Notes: generated from the letters alone by a model not told the origin. Shown: positions 1-7,705, counted from the first letter of the stretch. The stretch: 13,082 nt of DNA from an uncultured Ruthenibacterium sp. (GCA_910587145.1 CAJUMH010000002.1:154769-167850), one strand, 5' to 3'. Program-made: numbers and translations.

Positions 1-1617
1 GATGAGCGGCCGGCGGCATCGCCGCAGCGCCCGGCGCGCTCCGGTGCGGCTGCTTCGGCGGCCCGCCGCTCCGCTGCACCCGCGCAGGCAGAAGGCCTTG
101 CGCCGGGGCAGGGCTCCGTACAGCGGCCGGCGTCCCGCTCGGCCGATTACTCTACCATCTCGTTTTCTTTGGGCGATGTAAGCGTGGAAGCGCCTACAAT
201 GGCGTTTATGCCCATTGAGCAGATCAATTCCGCCGCTTCGGCGCAGGCGGAGGCCAACCGGCGCGCTGCGGAGAAGAGCTTTGCCGCACCGCCCCCCGCC
301 CCTTCGGCGGACGCCCGCGCCGCGCGCATGGCAAAAGAGCGCAATATCGGCGCTGCGGTATTCAGCACATTGATGGAGCAGGACGCTCCGCCCGCGCCCG
401 CCGCGCGTTCCGCGTCTCCGGCTGCCGGGCGCGCCCCCGCGGCCACGATGGAATGGCCTTCCGCACCGCGTGTGCCGGGCGAGGCCTCACGCACGCCGAA
501 GCCCATCAACTGGCGCACACAAACCGGAGCGGGTGCTGCGGCTCCGCAGCCCGCTGCGCCCGAGGCGCCGCGGCCGGCTGCACCGCCGGCCCCTGCGCCG
601 CAGCCGGCGTCCGCCGGCCTGGAAGACGGCCTTACCCCGCTTGATTTTAATTTTGACGATATCAATTTTGACGATCCCGATGCCTTCGGTACGCCGCAGG
701 AAGAGATGCCGCGCTCCGGGCGGCGCGGCGCGGAATTTTTGGATCTGTACGATTCCGGGCCGGACGAAAAGCCGCCTCGCGCAGCCCGCTCCGGCCGGAG
801 CTCCGGTTCCGACGGAGGACGCCCCCCGCGCAGACCGTCTGGCCAGAACAAGGGAAAAGCGCCTGCCAAAACGATTTTTGCATGGTGCGGCATTCTGCTC
901 ATCGCGGTGCTGGTGATTCTGCTCTTTGCTGTGTTCGGCGATCAGGACGGCGACGCTTCCGCCGCCAGCGATCCGAGTTCGGCGTCGGCCGGCCTGTCCG
1001 ATCTGCCGCCGAGCGAATCTCTGCCGCTGGAGCCCGTGGCCGCGCCCATCCCGCGCGATGAATGGTATATGGTGCTTGCGAACCGCGACAGCGTGCTGCC
1101 GGCGGAATTCGCGGTGGAGCAGACGGCAACGGTGGGCGAGGCGCTGGTGGATGCGCGCATTGCGGATGCTTTGCGCCAGATGGTGAACGACGCGGCCGTC
1201 GCCGGGATTCGGCTGAAGCCGACAAACGGCTATCGCACTGTTGCCCGCCAGCAGGAGCTGTGGAACGCCCGCGTGCAAAAGCTGATGACCGAAAACGGCA
1301 TGACGCAGGCAGACGCCGAGGTGCGTGCGCTGGACTTCACCTCACGGGCGGGCACATCCGACCACAACACCGGCTTGGGCCTGGATATCGTATCGGAGGA
1401 CCATCCCGCCAAGGATGCGGCCTATGCGGATACCACGGCGGCCGCCTGGCTGGCGGAGCATGCCGCGGAATACGGCTTTATCCTGCGCTATCCCGCCGAT
1501 AAAACCGCTGTCACCGGTATGGATTTCGAGCCGTGGCATTACCGCTATGTCGGCACGGAGCAGGCCCTGCTCATCAAGGCGAGCGGCCTGTGCCTGGAGG
1601 AATATCTGGCGCAGTAA
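1..1617 (+). CDS. VanY-type (peptidase M15B) D-alanyl-D-alanine carboxypeptidase, membrane anchored; 5' end outside window
   Basis: The frame is open from base 1, with no convincing start or RBS inside the window, so the gene begins upstream; 538 residues are visible. Residues 1 to about 290 are low-complexity Ala/Pro/Arg-rich sequence with an acidic patch (about 215-229). One membrane segment follows (about 291-313), then the enzyme domain (about 353-530) on the outer face: a type II membrane protein. The domain has the M15 signature: NGYRT (409-413), SDHNTGLGLD with zinc ligands H455 and D462, and EPWH with catalytic E510 and third ligand H513. Enzymes of this family remove the terminal D-Ala from peptidoglycan stem peptides, which trims cross-linking and can lower glycopeptide binding. 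No vanH/A/X-like or two-component genes are visible here, so housekeeping wall trimming is likelier than vancomycin resistance. All catalytic residues are present. The function of the long N-terminal tail is unknown. Confidence 0.9.
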   Translation, partial: DERPAASPQRPARSGAAASAARRSAAPAQAEGLAPGQGSVQRPASRSADYSTISFSLGDVSVEAPTMAFMPIEQINSAASAQAEANRRAAEKSFAAPPPAPSADARAARMAKERNIGAAVFSTLMEQDAPPAPAARSASPAAGRAPAATMEWPSAPRVPGEASRTPKPINWRTQTGAGAAAPQPAAPEAPRPAAPPAPAPQPASAGLEDGLTPLDFNFDDINFDDPDAFGTPQEEMPRSGRRGAEFLDLYDSGPDEKPPRAARSGRSSGSDGGRPPRRPSGQNKGKAPAKTIFAWCGILLIAVLVILLFAVFGDQDGDASAASDPSSASAGLSDLPPSESLPLEPVAAPIPRDEWYMVLANRDSVLPAEFAVEQTATVGEALVDARIADALRQMVNDAAVAGIRLKPTNGYRTVARQQELWNARVQKLMTENGMTQADAEVRALDFTSRAGTSDHNTGLGLDIVSEDHPAKDAAYADTTAAAWLAEHAAEYGFILRYPADKTAVTGMDFEPWHYRYVGTEQALLIKASGLCLEEYLAQ

Positions 1618-1620
1618 GCC

Positions 1621-1661
1621 GGAAAAGCCGCGCGCGGCGGAGCCTGCCGCAAGGCTTTTCC
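1621..1661 (+). other. Inverted repeat just after the carboxypeptidase stop
   Basis: GGAAAAGCC (1621-1629) pairs perfectly with GGCTTTTCC (1653-1661) around a GC-rich loop, starting three bases after the stop codon. No T-run follows, so it may protect the 3' end or assist the stronger terminator 40 bases downstream. Confidence 0.4.
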
Positions 1662-1700
1662 GCGCCTTTGCGGCGCAGCATTCTCCGCGGAATAAAAAAA

Positions 1701-1760
1701 CACGCGCCCCGGTTTGGAAACGGCGGCTGATGCCGCCGGAAAAACCGGGGCGCGTGTTTT
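1701..1760 (+). terminator. Strong, probably bidirectional intrinsic terminator after the carboxypeptidase gene
   Basis: A perfect 15-bp stem, CACGCGCCCCGGTTT (1701-1715) with AAACCGGGGCGCGTG (1742-1756), encloses a second hairpin (CGGCGG 1721-1726 with CCGCCG 1733-1738). TTTT follows at 1757-1760 on the plus strand. The A-rich run 1691-1700 gives an even better T-tract on the minus strand. It separates the carboxypeptidase unit from the efflux operon. Confidence 0.9.
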
Positions 1761-1812
1761 GGCATTTTGCCCGAGAAAAAATAAAATATTTGTGAATTTA
1801 TACAGTTTTCTC

Positions 1813-1840
1813 TTGCGTTTTGAGGGGCAAGTGCTATACT
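1813..1840 (+). promoter_or_regulatory. Promoter of the RND exporter-TetR operon
   Basis: TTGCGT (1813-1818), a 16-bp spacer and TATACT (1835-1840), with an extended -10 TG at 1832-1833. The predicted transcription start is near 1847, at the edge of the palindromic operator. The 10-mer GTGCTATACT is identical to that of the flippase promoter at 7883-7892. Confidence 0.75.
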
Positions 1841-1847
1841 GAAAAAG

Positions 1848-1867
1848 CCGACCGACCGGTCGGTCGG
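1848..1867. promoter_or_regulatory. Perfect 20-bp palindromic operator, probable TetR-regulator binding site
   Basis: CCGACCGACCGGTCGGTCGG is its own reverse complement and lies directly after the -10 box, across the predicted transcription start. A bound protein here would block initiation. Repeated ACCG/CGGT half-sites around a central CCGG are typical of TetR-family operators, and the operon's second gene encodes such a regulator. On the transcript the same bases form a very stable hairpin followed by UUUUU (1868-1872), so this element could also terminate transcription early. I infer the pairing with the downstream regulator from position. Confidence 0.75.
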
Positions 1868-1981
1868 TTTTTGCGGCGCAAATGTTCAGGAAGGGGAATT
1901 GCCGCCGGAATGCACCCGCAGGAGGCGGCAAAGGCTCCGGGCCCGAACGGGCCGCAAATGAGATGCAATGGAGGGAAAGGC

Positions 1982-4900
1982 ATGCTTTCGCGATACAGTG
2001 TTAAAAAGCCCTATACCGTGCTGGTGGCTGTGGTGCTGGTGCTGGTGCTCGGCGTGATCTCTTTTTTGAATATGACGAGCGATCTGCTGCCGTCCATCGA
2101 GCTGCCGTATGTGGTGGTGATGACCACCTATCCCGGCGCAAGCCCGGAGAAGATCGAGGCCACCGTCACGCGGCCGCTGGAATCGGTGCTGGGCACCACA
2201 GGCGGCATCAAAAATGTAAGCTCGATCTCCAACGAGAACGCCAGTGTCATTATTCTGGAGTTCGAGCAGGGCACCAATATGGATTCGGCCATGATCGAGC
2301 TTTCGGGCAACATCGATCTTGTCTCGGGCCAGCTGGACGATCTGGTGGGCACGCCCATGCTGCTGAAGATCAGCCCGGATATGCTGCCGGTGATGGTTGC
2401 CAGCGTGGACATGGACGGCATGGATATCAAGGAGATCTCGGCGTTTACGGAGGACGCGGTAACGCCCGCGTTTGAACGGCTGGACGGCGTGGCCAGTGTG
2501 GACGAAACAGGTATGGTGCGCGAGCAGGTGACCGTGACGCTTTCGCAGGAAAAAATCGACGCGCTGAACGCCCGCGTGCTGAAAAGCGTGGACGAGGGCC
2601 TGTGGGAAGCGCAGCAGGAGCTGAACGACGGCCTTGCCAGCCTTGCCAGCGGCCGGCAGAAGCTTACCGACGGCGAGGCCGCGATCGCAAGCCAGAAGGA
2701 TGCCGCCCTCGGCCAGATGGCGCAGGGCAGCGCCCAGCTGGACAGTGCGTCTGCCACGCTGAGCGCGCTGCTGAGCGAGGAGACAACGCTTACCGCCAAC
2801 AAGGCCGCGTTCGAGGCCGAGCAGGCGGGCTATACGCAGGCAAAGGAGGGCTATGCGCAGCTGAACGCGGCGCTGGCCGCCGCAAAAAGCGCCGCACAGC
2901 AGCAGGCGGCGCAGGCAGAGGCGGAGATCGTTGCCAGGGTGAATGATGTGCTCGTTATGCTGCCCGGCGGTTTATCGGTGAGCAGCATTGAAGAGGTTGC
3001 CGGAGCGCTTGCATCAATAGGCAGCATGCTGCCGGCAGACAAGGCGGCAGAAATTTCTGCTGCCGTAAACGCCATTGCGGGGGCAAAGCAGGCCGCCGCG
3101 GACATGCCCGGCGGCATCGACGCGCTTTTGGCGCTGGACGACGCCGCGTTCGAGGCGTTTCGGGCGCAGGCGGGCGCGGCGCCCGGCGGCGAGGCGTTTG
3201 CTGGCCTTACGAAGGAGAGCCTTGCGCAGCTGAAGGCCGCGGCCGAAAAAGCCGAAACGCGCCTGCCGGAGCTCGCGGCCGAGCTGAACAATCTGGAAAC
3301 GCGCATGGCGGTGATCACGGCCATGAAGCCCCAGCTGCAGGACGGGCTGCGTCAGGCACAGGACGCCTATGCGGCGCTGGAGGCGGGCAAGATCACCGCC
3401 ATCGGCGAATTGACAAAAGGCGAGATCACGATCGAAAACACAAGAGAGCAGCTGGAACAGGCGGAACAGCAGCTGAAGGACGCGCAAAAGCAGTTCGATG
3501 AGGCGCGCGATGCAGCCTACAAGCGCGCCGATCTTTCCGGCGTGCTGACGATGGACATGATCGGCGGCATTCTTACGGCGCAGAATTTCAATATGCCCGC
3601 CGGGTATGTTGTGGAAGACGGCGAGCAGTATCTTGTAAAGGTGGGCGATCTGCTTTCATCGGTGGATCAGCTGCGCCAGCTGCTGCTTTTGCATCTGGAC
3701 GCGGACGGGATCGGAGATATTTACTTATCGGATGTGGCGGAGATCACGCTGACGGACAATGCCGCCGAAAGCTACGCGCGCGTGAACGGAAATGACGGCG
3801 TGGTGCTTTCGTTCCAAAAGCAGAGCACCGCCTCCACCGCCGATGTCAGCGAGCGCATCAACGACGCCATCGCCGCCTTGGAGCAGGCCCATCCCGGCCT
3901 GCACATCACGCCGCTGATGGACCAGGGCGATTACATTGAAATGGTGGTGGACAGCGTCCTTTCCAATCTGCTGTGGGGCGGCCTGCTCGCGATTGTGGTG
4001 CTGATCCTGTTTTTGAAGGATGCTAAGCCGACGCTGATCGTGGCGTGCAGCATTCCGTTCAGCCTGATGTGCGCGGTTACGCTGATGTACTTCAGCAATG
4101 TAACGCTGAACATCATCTCGCTGTCCGGCCTTGCCCTTGGCGTCGGCATGCTGGTGGACAACAGCATCGTTGTGATCGAAAATATTTACCGCCTGCGCTC
4201 CGAGGGCATGCCCGCCGCCAAAGCGGCCGTGGAGGGCGCAAGGCAGGTGGCCGGGGCCATTTTTGCCTCTACCCTCACTACCATCTGCGTGTTTATGCCC
4301 ATCGTGTTTACACAGGGCATTTCGCGCCAGCTGTTTACGGATATGGGCCTCACCATCGCCTATTCGCTGCTGGCAAGCCTTGCGGTGGCGCTGACGCTTG
4401 TGCCCGCGATGGGCGCCTCGGTGCTGCGCAATACGAAGGAAAAAAGCCACACATGGTTCGGCGCAATAGTAAATGGCTACGGCCGGCTGCTGCGCGCATC
4501 GCTGCGGCATAAGGCGGTCGTGCTGGCCCTGGCCCTGGCACTGCTGGTGCTGAGCGTCTTTCTTACCACGCAGATGGGCACCGCGTTTATTCCCGCGATG
4601 GACAGCCCGCAGATGTCCGCCTCGATGACGGCGCCGCAGGGGACGCCCCAGGAAGAAGTGTACGCGCTGGCCGATACCGTGGCCGAGCGCATCGCCGCCG
4701 TGGACGGCGTGGAGACCGTGGGCGCGATGGCCGGCGGCGGGGGCATGTCCGCAATGATGGGCGGGGGCTCCTCGGGTGCGGACGGCATCACCTACTATAT
4801 TCTGCTCAGCGACGACCGCTCCGCCGCCAATACGCAGATTGCCGAAGCCATCGAAGACGCCGTGGCGGATCTTGCCTGCACGGTGTCGGTTCAGGAATCC

Positions 4901-6070
4901 ACGATGGATCTTTCGGCGCTGGGCGGCAGCGGCGTGGAGCTTGTGATCACCGGGCGCGATCTGGATGTGATGAGCGGCATCGCCGAGGATCTGCGCGGCA
5001 TTCTGCGCAATACCGAGGGCCTTGCCGATATCTCGGCGGGCCGTGTGGCCGATAACCCCGAAACACGCATCACCGTAGATAAATACAAGGCGATGCAGTA
5101 CGGGCTTACCGTGGCGCAGGTATATGCCGAGCTCGCGAATGCGCTGAAGGCCGAAAATACGGCCACCACGCTCACACTGGAGGGCTCCGATCTGCCCGTT
5201 GTGGTGGTGCGGCCCCAGGGCACGGCGCCCACACGGGATACCATCATGGATCATGCCTTTACCGCAGCCAATCCGGATGGCAAGGAAGAAACCGTTTACC
5301 TGCGCGATATCGCGGAAAAACACGAGACGCAAAGCCTTGCCTCTATCCGCCGCGAAAACGGCGTGCGCACTATGAGCGTTACCGCGGCGGTGGATGCGCA
5401 GCACAATATCGGCCTTGTGAGCCGCGAGGTTTCCCGCGCGCTGGCCGATTACGTCCTGCCCGAAGGATACGCGGTGGAGCTTTCGGGCGAAAACGAAACA
5501 ATCAACAGCGCTCTGTTCGACCTTGTTAAGATGATCGCGCTGGCTGTTGTGTTTATCTATCTGATCATGGTGGCGCAGTTCCAAAGCCTGATGAGCCCGT
5601 TCATCGTAATGTTCACGATCCCGCTGGCATTCACGGGCGGCCTGCTGGCGCTGTGGCTTACGGGATGCGAGCTTTCGGTGATTGCGATGCTTGGCTTCCT
5701 GGTGCTGGCGGGCGTTGTGGTGAACAACGGCATCGTGTTTGTGGATACCATCAACCAGCTGCGCCTTGCCGGAATGGAGCGCACGGACGCCATTCTGGAA
5801 ACGGGCCGCACGCGCATTCGCCCGGTGCTGATGACGGCGCTGACAACCATTCTTGCAATGTCCACAATGGCGCTGGGCATGGGCGACGGCGCCGAGATGA
5901 CGCAGCCGATGGCCATCGTCTCGATCGGCGGCCTTGCCTACGCGACCTTGCTGACGCTGTTTGTAGTGCCGGTGCTGTACGATCTGCTGCGCAAAAAGCC
6001 CCTGCGCGCTTTTGACGCACGGGAAGACGCGCCCGCGCAGCAATCGGCTGCGGCCGGGGAGGGCGTGTAA
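1982..6070 (+). CDS. RND-family efflux transporter (HAE1/SwrC-like) with a large coiled-coil insertion
   Basis: This 1362-residue proton-driven exporter has two RND halves, each with one N-terminal membrane helix, a large extracytoplasmic loop and a cluster of membrane helices. The start is the ATG at 1982, six bases after GGAGGG (1970-1975); it gives the family-typical N-terminus MLSRYSVKKPYTV and TM1 at about 11-31. An in-frame ATG at 1910 is the weaker alternative. Family landmarks are YPGASPEKIE, GVGMLVDNSIVVIEN in TM4 with acidic D726, and VVVNNGIVFVD in TM10 (N1248). Usual members run about 1000-1070 residues. The extra length is an insertion at about 200-520, made of two long Gln/Glu/Ala-rich helices (about 202-324 and 415-518) around a mixed segment. 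It splits the first porter domain before NFNMPAG. A Gly/Met-rich loop lies at 915-935. No membrane-fusion or TolC-type gene is nearby. The substrate is unknown; drugs, bile compounds or lipopeptides are plausible. The TetR gene overlaps its stop. Confidence 0.93.
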   Translation: MLSRYSVKKPYTVLVAVVLVLVLGVISFLNMTSDLLPSIELPYVVVMTTYPGASPEKIEATVTRPLESVLGTTGGIKNVSSISNENASVIILEFEQGTNMDSAMIELSGNIDLVSGQLDDLVGTPMLLKISPDMLPVMVASVDMDGMDIKEISAFTEDAVTPAFERLDGVASVDETGMVREQVTVTLSQEKIDALNARVLKSVDEGLWEAQQELNDGLASLASGRQKLTDGEAAIASQKDAALGQMAQGSAQLDSASATLSALLSEETTLTANKAAFEAEQAGYTQAKEGYAQLNAALAAAKSAAQQQAAQAEAEIVARVNDVLVMLPGGLSVSSIEEVAGALASIGSMLPADKAAEISAAVNAIAGAKQAAADMPGGIDALLALDDAAFEAFRAQAGAAPGGEAFAGLTKESLAQLKAAAEKAETRLPELAAELNNLETRMAVITAMKPQLQDGLRQAQDAYAALEAGKITAIGELTKGEITIENTREQLEQAEQQLKDAQKQFDEARDAAYKRADLSGVLTMDMIGGILTAQNFNMPAGYVVEDGEQYLVKVGDLLSSVDQLRQLLLLHLDADGIGDIYLSDVAEITLTDNAAESYARVNGNDGVVLSFQKQSTASTADVSERINDAIAALEQAHPGLHITPLMDQGDYIEMVVDSVLSNLLWGGLLAIVVLILFLKDAKPTLIVACSIPFSLMCAVTLMYFSNVTLNIISLSGLALGVGMLVDNSIVVIENIYRLRSEGMPAAKAAVEGARQVAGAIFASTLTTICVFMPIVFTQGISRQLFTDMGLTIAYSLLASLAVALTLVPAMGASVLRNTKEKSHTWFGAIVNGYGRLLRASLRHKAVVLALALALLVLSVFLTTQMGTAFIPAMDSPQMSASMTAPQGTPQEEVYALADTVAERIAAVDGVETVGAMAGGGGMSAMMGGGSSGADGITYYILLSDDRSAANTQIAEAIEDAVADLACTVSVQESTMDLSALGGSGVELVITGRDLDVMSGIAEDLRGILRNTEGLADISAGRVADNPETRITVDKYKAMQYGLTVAQVYAELANALKAENTATTLTLEGSDLPVVVVRPQGTAPTRDTIMDHAFTAANPDGKEETVYLRDIAEKHETQSLASIRRENGVRTMSVTAAVDAQHNIGLVSREVSRALADYVLPEGYAVELSGENETINSALFDLVKMIALAVVFIYLIMVAQFQSLMSPFIVMFTIPLAFTGGLLALWLTGCELSVIAMLGFLVLAGVVVNNGIVFVDTINQLRLAGMERTDAILETGRTRIRPVLMTALTTILAMSTMALGMGDGAEMTQPMAIVSIGGLAYATLLTLFVVPVLYDLLRKKPLRAFDAREDAPAQQSAAAGEGV

Positions 6071-6690
6071 TGGCACGGCACGGCGAAAAAGAGGATGCTG
6101 TTTACGAGGCGGTGTTCCGCCTGATGGCGCGCGGCGAGCAGATGCATACGGTGACGGTGCAGCAGATCGCACGGGAGGCGGGCATCGGAAAGGGAACGGT
6201 ATATGAATATTTTACCTCGCGCGAGGAAATTTTAATAAAAGCGTTCCTGCGCCGTGCGGAACAGGAACTCCAGATACTGGCGGTGCGTGTGGAGCAGGCG
6301 CAGAGCTTTGACGGGAAGCTGGAAAGCGTGCTGGACACCGCGCAGGAGATGATGCGCGCACAGTCGTCCTGCATTAAGCTGCTGCTTACGAACGCCCAAT
6401 TGGCGGGAACGATGAAGAAGCTATGCGGCAGCCTGCGCGAGAGCGGTGTGCAGGCCGCAAAGCAGCTGTGCGCGCTGGCGAGCAAAATGCTCGCCGACGG
6501 TGTGCGCGAGGGGGCTCTGCCCGCGCCGCCCGGGGAAGCCTATGGCCTGATGACCCTGATGGGAGGCGTATTCGGCTATGTGAACACGTGCCGGCTTTTG
6601 CCGGAGCAAAGCGAAGAAGCTCTGCGCACCGACGCAAAGCGCATGATCTATCGGGCACTGGGAAAAGAGCCCGGCCCGACGCGCGTGTAA
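6070..6690 (+). CDS. TetR/AcrR-family transcriptional regulator, probable repressor of the efflux operon
   Basis: The 206-residue length is normal for the family. The N-terminal helix-turn-helix is clear: VQQIAREAGIGKGTVYEYF (about 30-48) followed by SREEIL. The rest (about 60-206) is a helical ligand-binding and dimerisation domain, which is divergent as usual. The ATG overlaps the exporter stop in TAATG, six bases after GGGGAGGG (6056-6063), so translation is probably coupled to the exporter. The likely circuit is a dimer binding the 20-bp palindrome at 1848-1867, repressing both genes until an exporter substrate binds the regulator. That circuit is inferred from context; the family assignment is read from the sequence. 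Confidence 0.92.
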   Translation: MARHGEKEDAVYEAVFRLMARGEQMHTVTVQQIAREAGIGKGTVYEYFTSREEILIKAFLRRAEQELQILAVRVEQAQSFDGKLESVLDTAQEMMRAQSSCIKLLLTNAQLAGTMKKLCGSLRESGVQAAKQLCALASKMLADGVREGALPAPPGEAYGLMTLMGGVFGYVNTCRLLPEQSEEALRTDAKRMIYRALGKEPGPTRV

Positions 6691-6937
6691 CGTGCGGGAA
6701 CACCCTGCCGGCTCGGGGCCGGGCCGGGCAAAACCCGCCGCGTGCAAGGCGCGGAACACCGTTTGGGCCATCCCGCGCGCAGTGTGCCGAAGGCTGGGCA
6801 GCCTCCCCGGACAAGGCTTTTTGGGCCATTTAAGGGTTTGCGCGGCGGAGAAGGCGCAAAACCATGGTAATAATTGCCAAAGAAAGAGGGGGAAAGTTCA
6901 GCATATTGTATAATGCTCTGAAATCCCCCCGCCTGCA
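6691..6937. other. Non-coding gap after the regulator gene; no gene seen
   Basis: No reading frame with a supported start is visible here. The first 150 bases are GC-rich with short repeats. A weak possible terminator is AGCCT (6800-6804) with AGGCT (6814-6818) followed by TTTT. A TATAAT lies at 6909-6914 but has no matching -35 box. The right end leads into the next promoter. Confidence 0.4.
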
Positions 6938-6966
6938 TTGAATTTTTCCCTGTTTTATGGTATCAT
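6938..6966 (+). promoter_or_regulatory. Promoter of the ricin-domain gene
   Basis: TTGAAT (6938-6943), a 17-bp spacer and TATCAT (6961-6966), with an extended -10 TG at 6958-6959. The predicted start near 6973 leaves a very short leader, with GGAGGG at 6978-6983 just before the ATG at 6991. Confidence 0.7.
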
Positions 6967-6990
6967 TTTCTTCAATTGGAGGGAATAAAG

Positions 6991-7695
6991 ATGAAAGAAA
7001 CAAAAATCAAGGCAAATGCCGTTTATCAAATTGCCGCGCAGAACGGCCGTGTATTGGAAGTAGCCGATTTTAACGAGGAGAACGGCGCTGCCGTTCAGCT
7101 GTGGGAAAACGCGAACGCCGACAGCCAGCAGTGGCGGCTGTCGGAGGTATCCGCGGGCGTATATAAGCTGGAAAACAAGCGCACCGGTAAAGTGCTCGAC
7201 GTGATCAACGGCGGCAGCGAGAGCGGCGCGTGGCTGCACCAGTGGGAGGATACGGGCGCCAAAAGCCAGCTTTGGACGCTGGAGAACGCCGGAGAAGGCC
7301 GCTATAAGCTGCGTTCAAAGCTTTCGGGCCTTGTGGTGGATATTGTGGATATGAGCGAAGAAAACGGCGCCCGCCTGCAGCTGTGGGAGGACGTAAACGG
7401 TGCGAATCAGGCGTGGGCGCTGCTGCCTGTGGCCGACTCCGCAAAGAAGCCGGCAGCCGAAAAGAAACCGGCCGCAAAGAAGCCGGCGGCTCCCGTTCGC
7501 GCGGCAAAGCCCGCTGCCGAAAAAAAGCCGGCCGCTGCCGCTCCGGCCGTAAAGCCGGCTGCCGCTCCGGCCGTAAAGCCGGCCGCCGCTCCGGCCGCAA
7601 AGACGGCCGCTGCCCCTGCCGCGAAAACGGCAAAGACTGCCGGCAAAGCAGAGCAGCCTGCCGCAAAAAAGCCCGCGGCAAAGAAGGGAAAATAA
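6991..7695 (+). CDS. Ricin-type beta-trefoil lectin domain protein with histone-H1-like basic tail
   Basis: The protein has 234 residues. The ATG at 6991, seven bases after GGAGGG, is preferred over the in-frame TTG at 6976, which overlaps that RBS. Residues 5 to about 147 form three repeats, each ending in the QxW motif of ricin B-type trefoils: QQW (W48), QLW (W95) and QAW (W142), spaced exactly 47 residues apart. Each also has an internal W-E-[ND/D] turn (LWENAN, QWEDTG, LWEDVN). Such folds usually bind sugars. Residues about 150-234 are Lys/Ala/Pro only, with KKPAA and AAAPAVKP units, resembling histone H1 tails and bacterial H1-like proteins. There is no signal peptide, membrane helix or sortase signal, so it should be cytoplasmic unless exported by an unusual route. 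It is a single-gene unit with its own promoter and terminator. The domain calls are firm. The function is not known; a nucleic-acid- or wall-polymer-binding role for the basic tail is speculation. Confidence 0.9.
   Translation: MKETKIKANAVYQIAAQNGRVLEVADFNEENGAAVQLWENANADSQQWRLSEVSAGVYKLENKRTGKVLDVINGGSESGAWLHQWEDTGAKSQLWTLENAGEGRYKLRSKLSGLVVDIVDMSEENGARLQLWEDVNGANQAWALLPVADSAKKPAAEKKPAAKKPAAPVRAAKPAAEKKPAAAAPAVKPAAAPAVKPAAAPAAKTAAAPAAKTAKTAGKAEQPAAKKPAAKKGK
7534..7629 (+). repeat. Four tandem 24-bp units in the basic tail coding region
   Basis: Units at 7534-7557, 7558-7581, 7582-7605 and 7606-7629 encode AAAPAVKP twice and then AAAPAAKT twice. The first two are identical at DNA level; the later two have drifted mainly at third positions. 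This suggests growth by unit duplication, so copy number may vary between strains. Confidence 0.85.
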
Positions 7696-7705
7696 ACAAA
7701 CGCGC

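Noticed and set aside
1..1617. Acquired vancomycin-resistance locus
   Set aside because: Only a VanY-type enzyme is visible; no ligase, dehydrogenase, VanX-type dipeptidase or sensor-regulator pair lies in the window.
1820..1981. Upstream extension of the exporter frame from a TTG at 1820 or ATG at 1910
   Set aside because: The extension crosses the promoter -10 box and operator. The ATG at 1982 has a strong RBS at the right distance and gives the usual family N-terminus.
3725..6172. 815-codon open frame on the minus strand opposite the RND exporter
   Set aside because: Its product is rich in His, Arg, Gln and Ala without any domain, as expected for the antisense of a GC-rich gene. The plus-strand exporter has family motifs throughout the same bases.
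6423..6833. 136-codon frame overlapping the TetR gene and the following gap
   Set aside because: It is out of frame within a well-supported regulator gene and has Arg/Ala-rich shadow composition.
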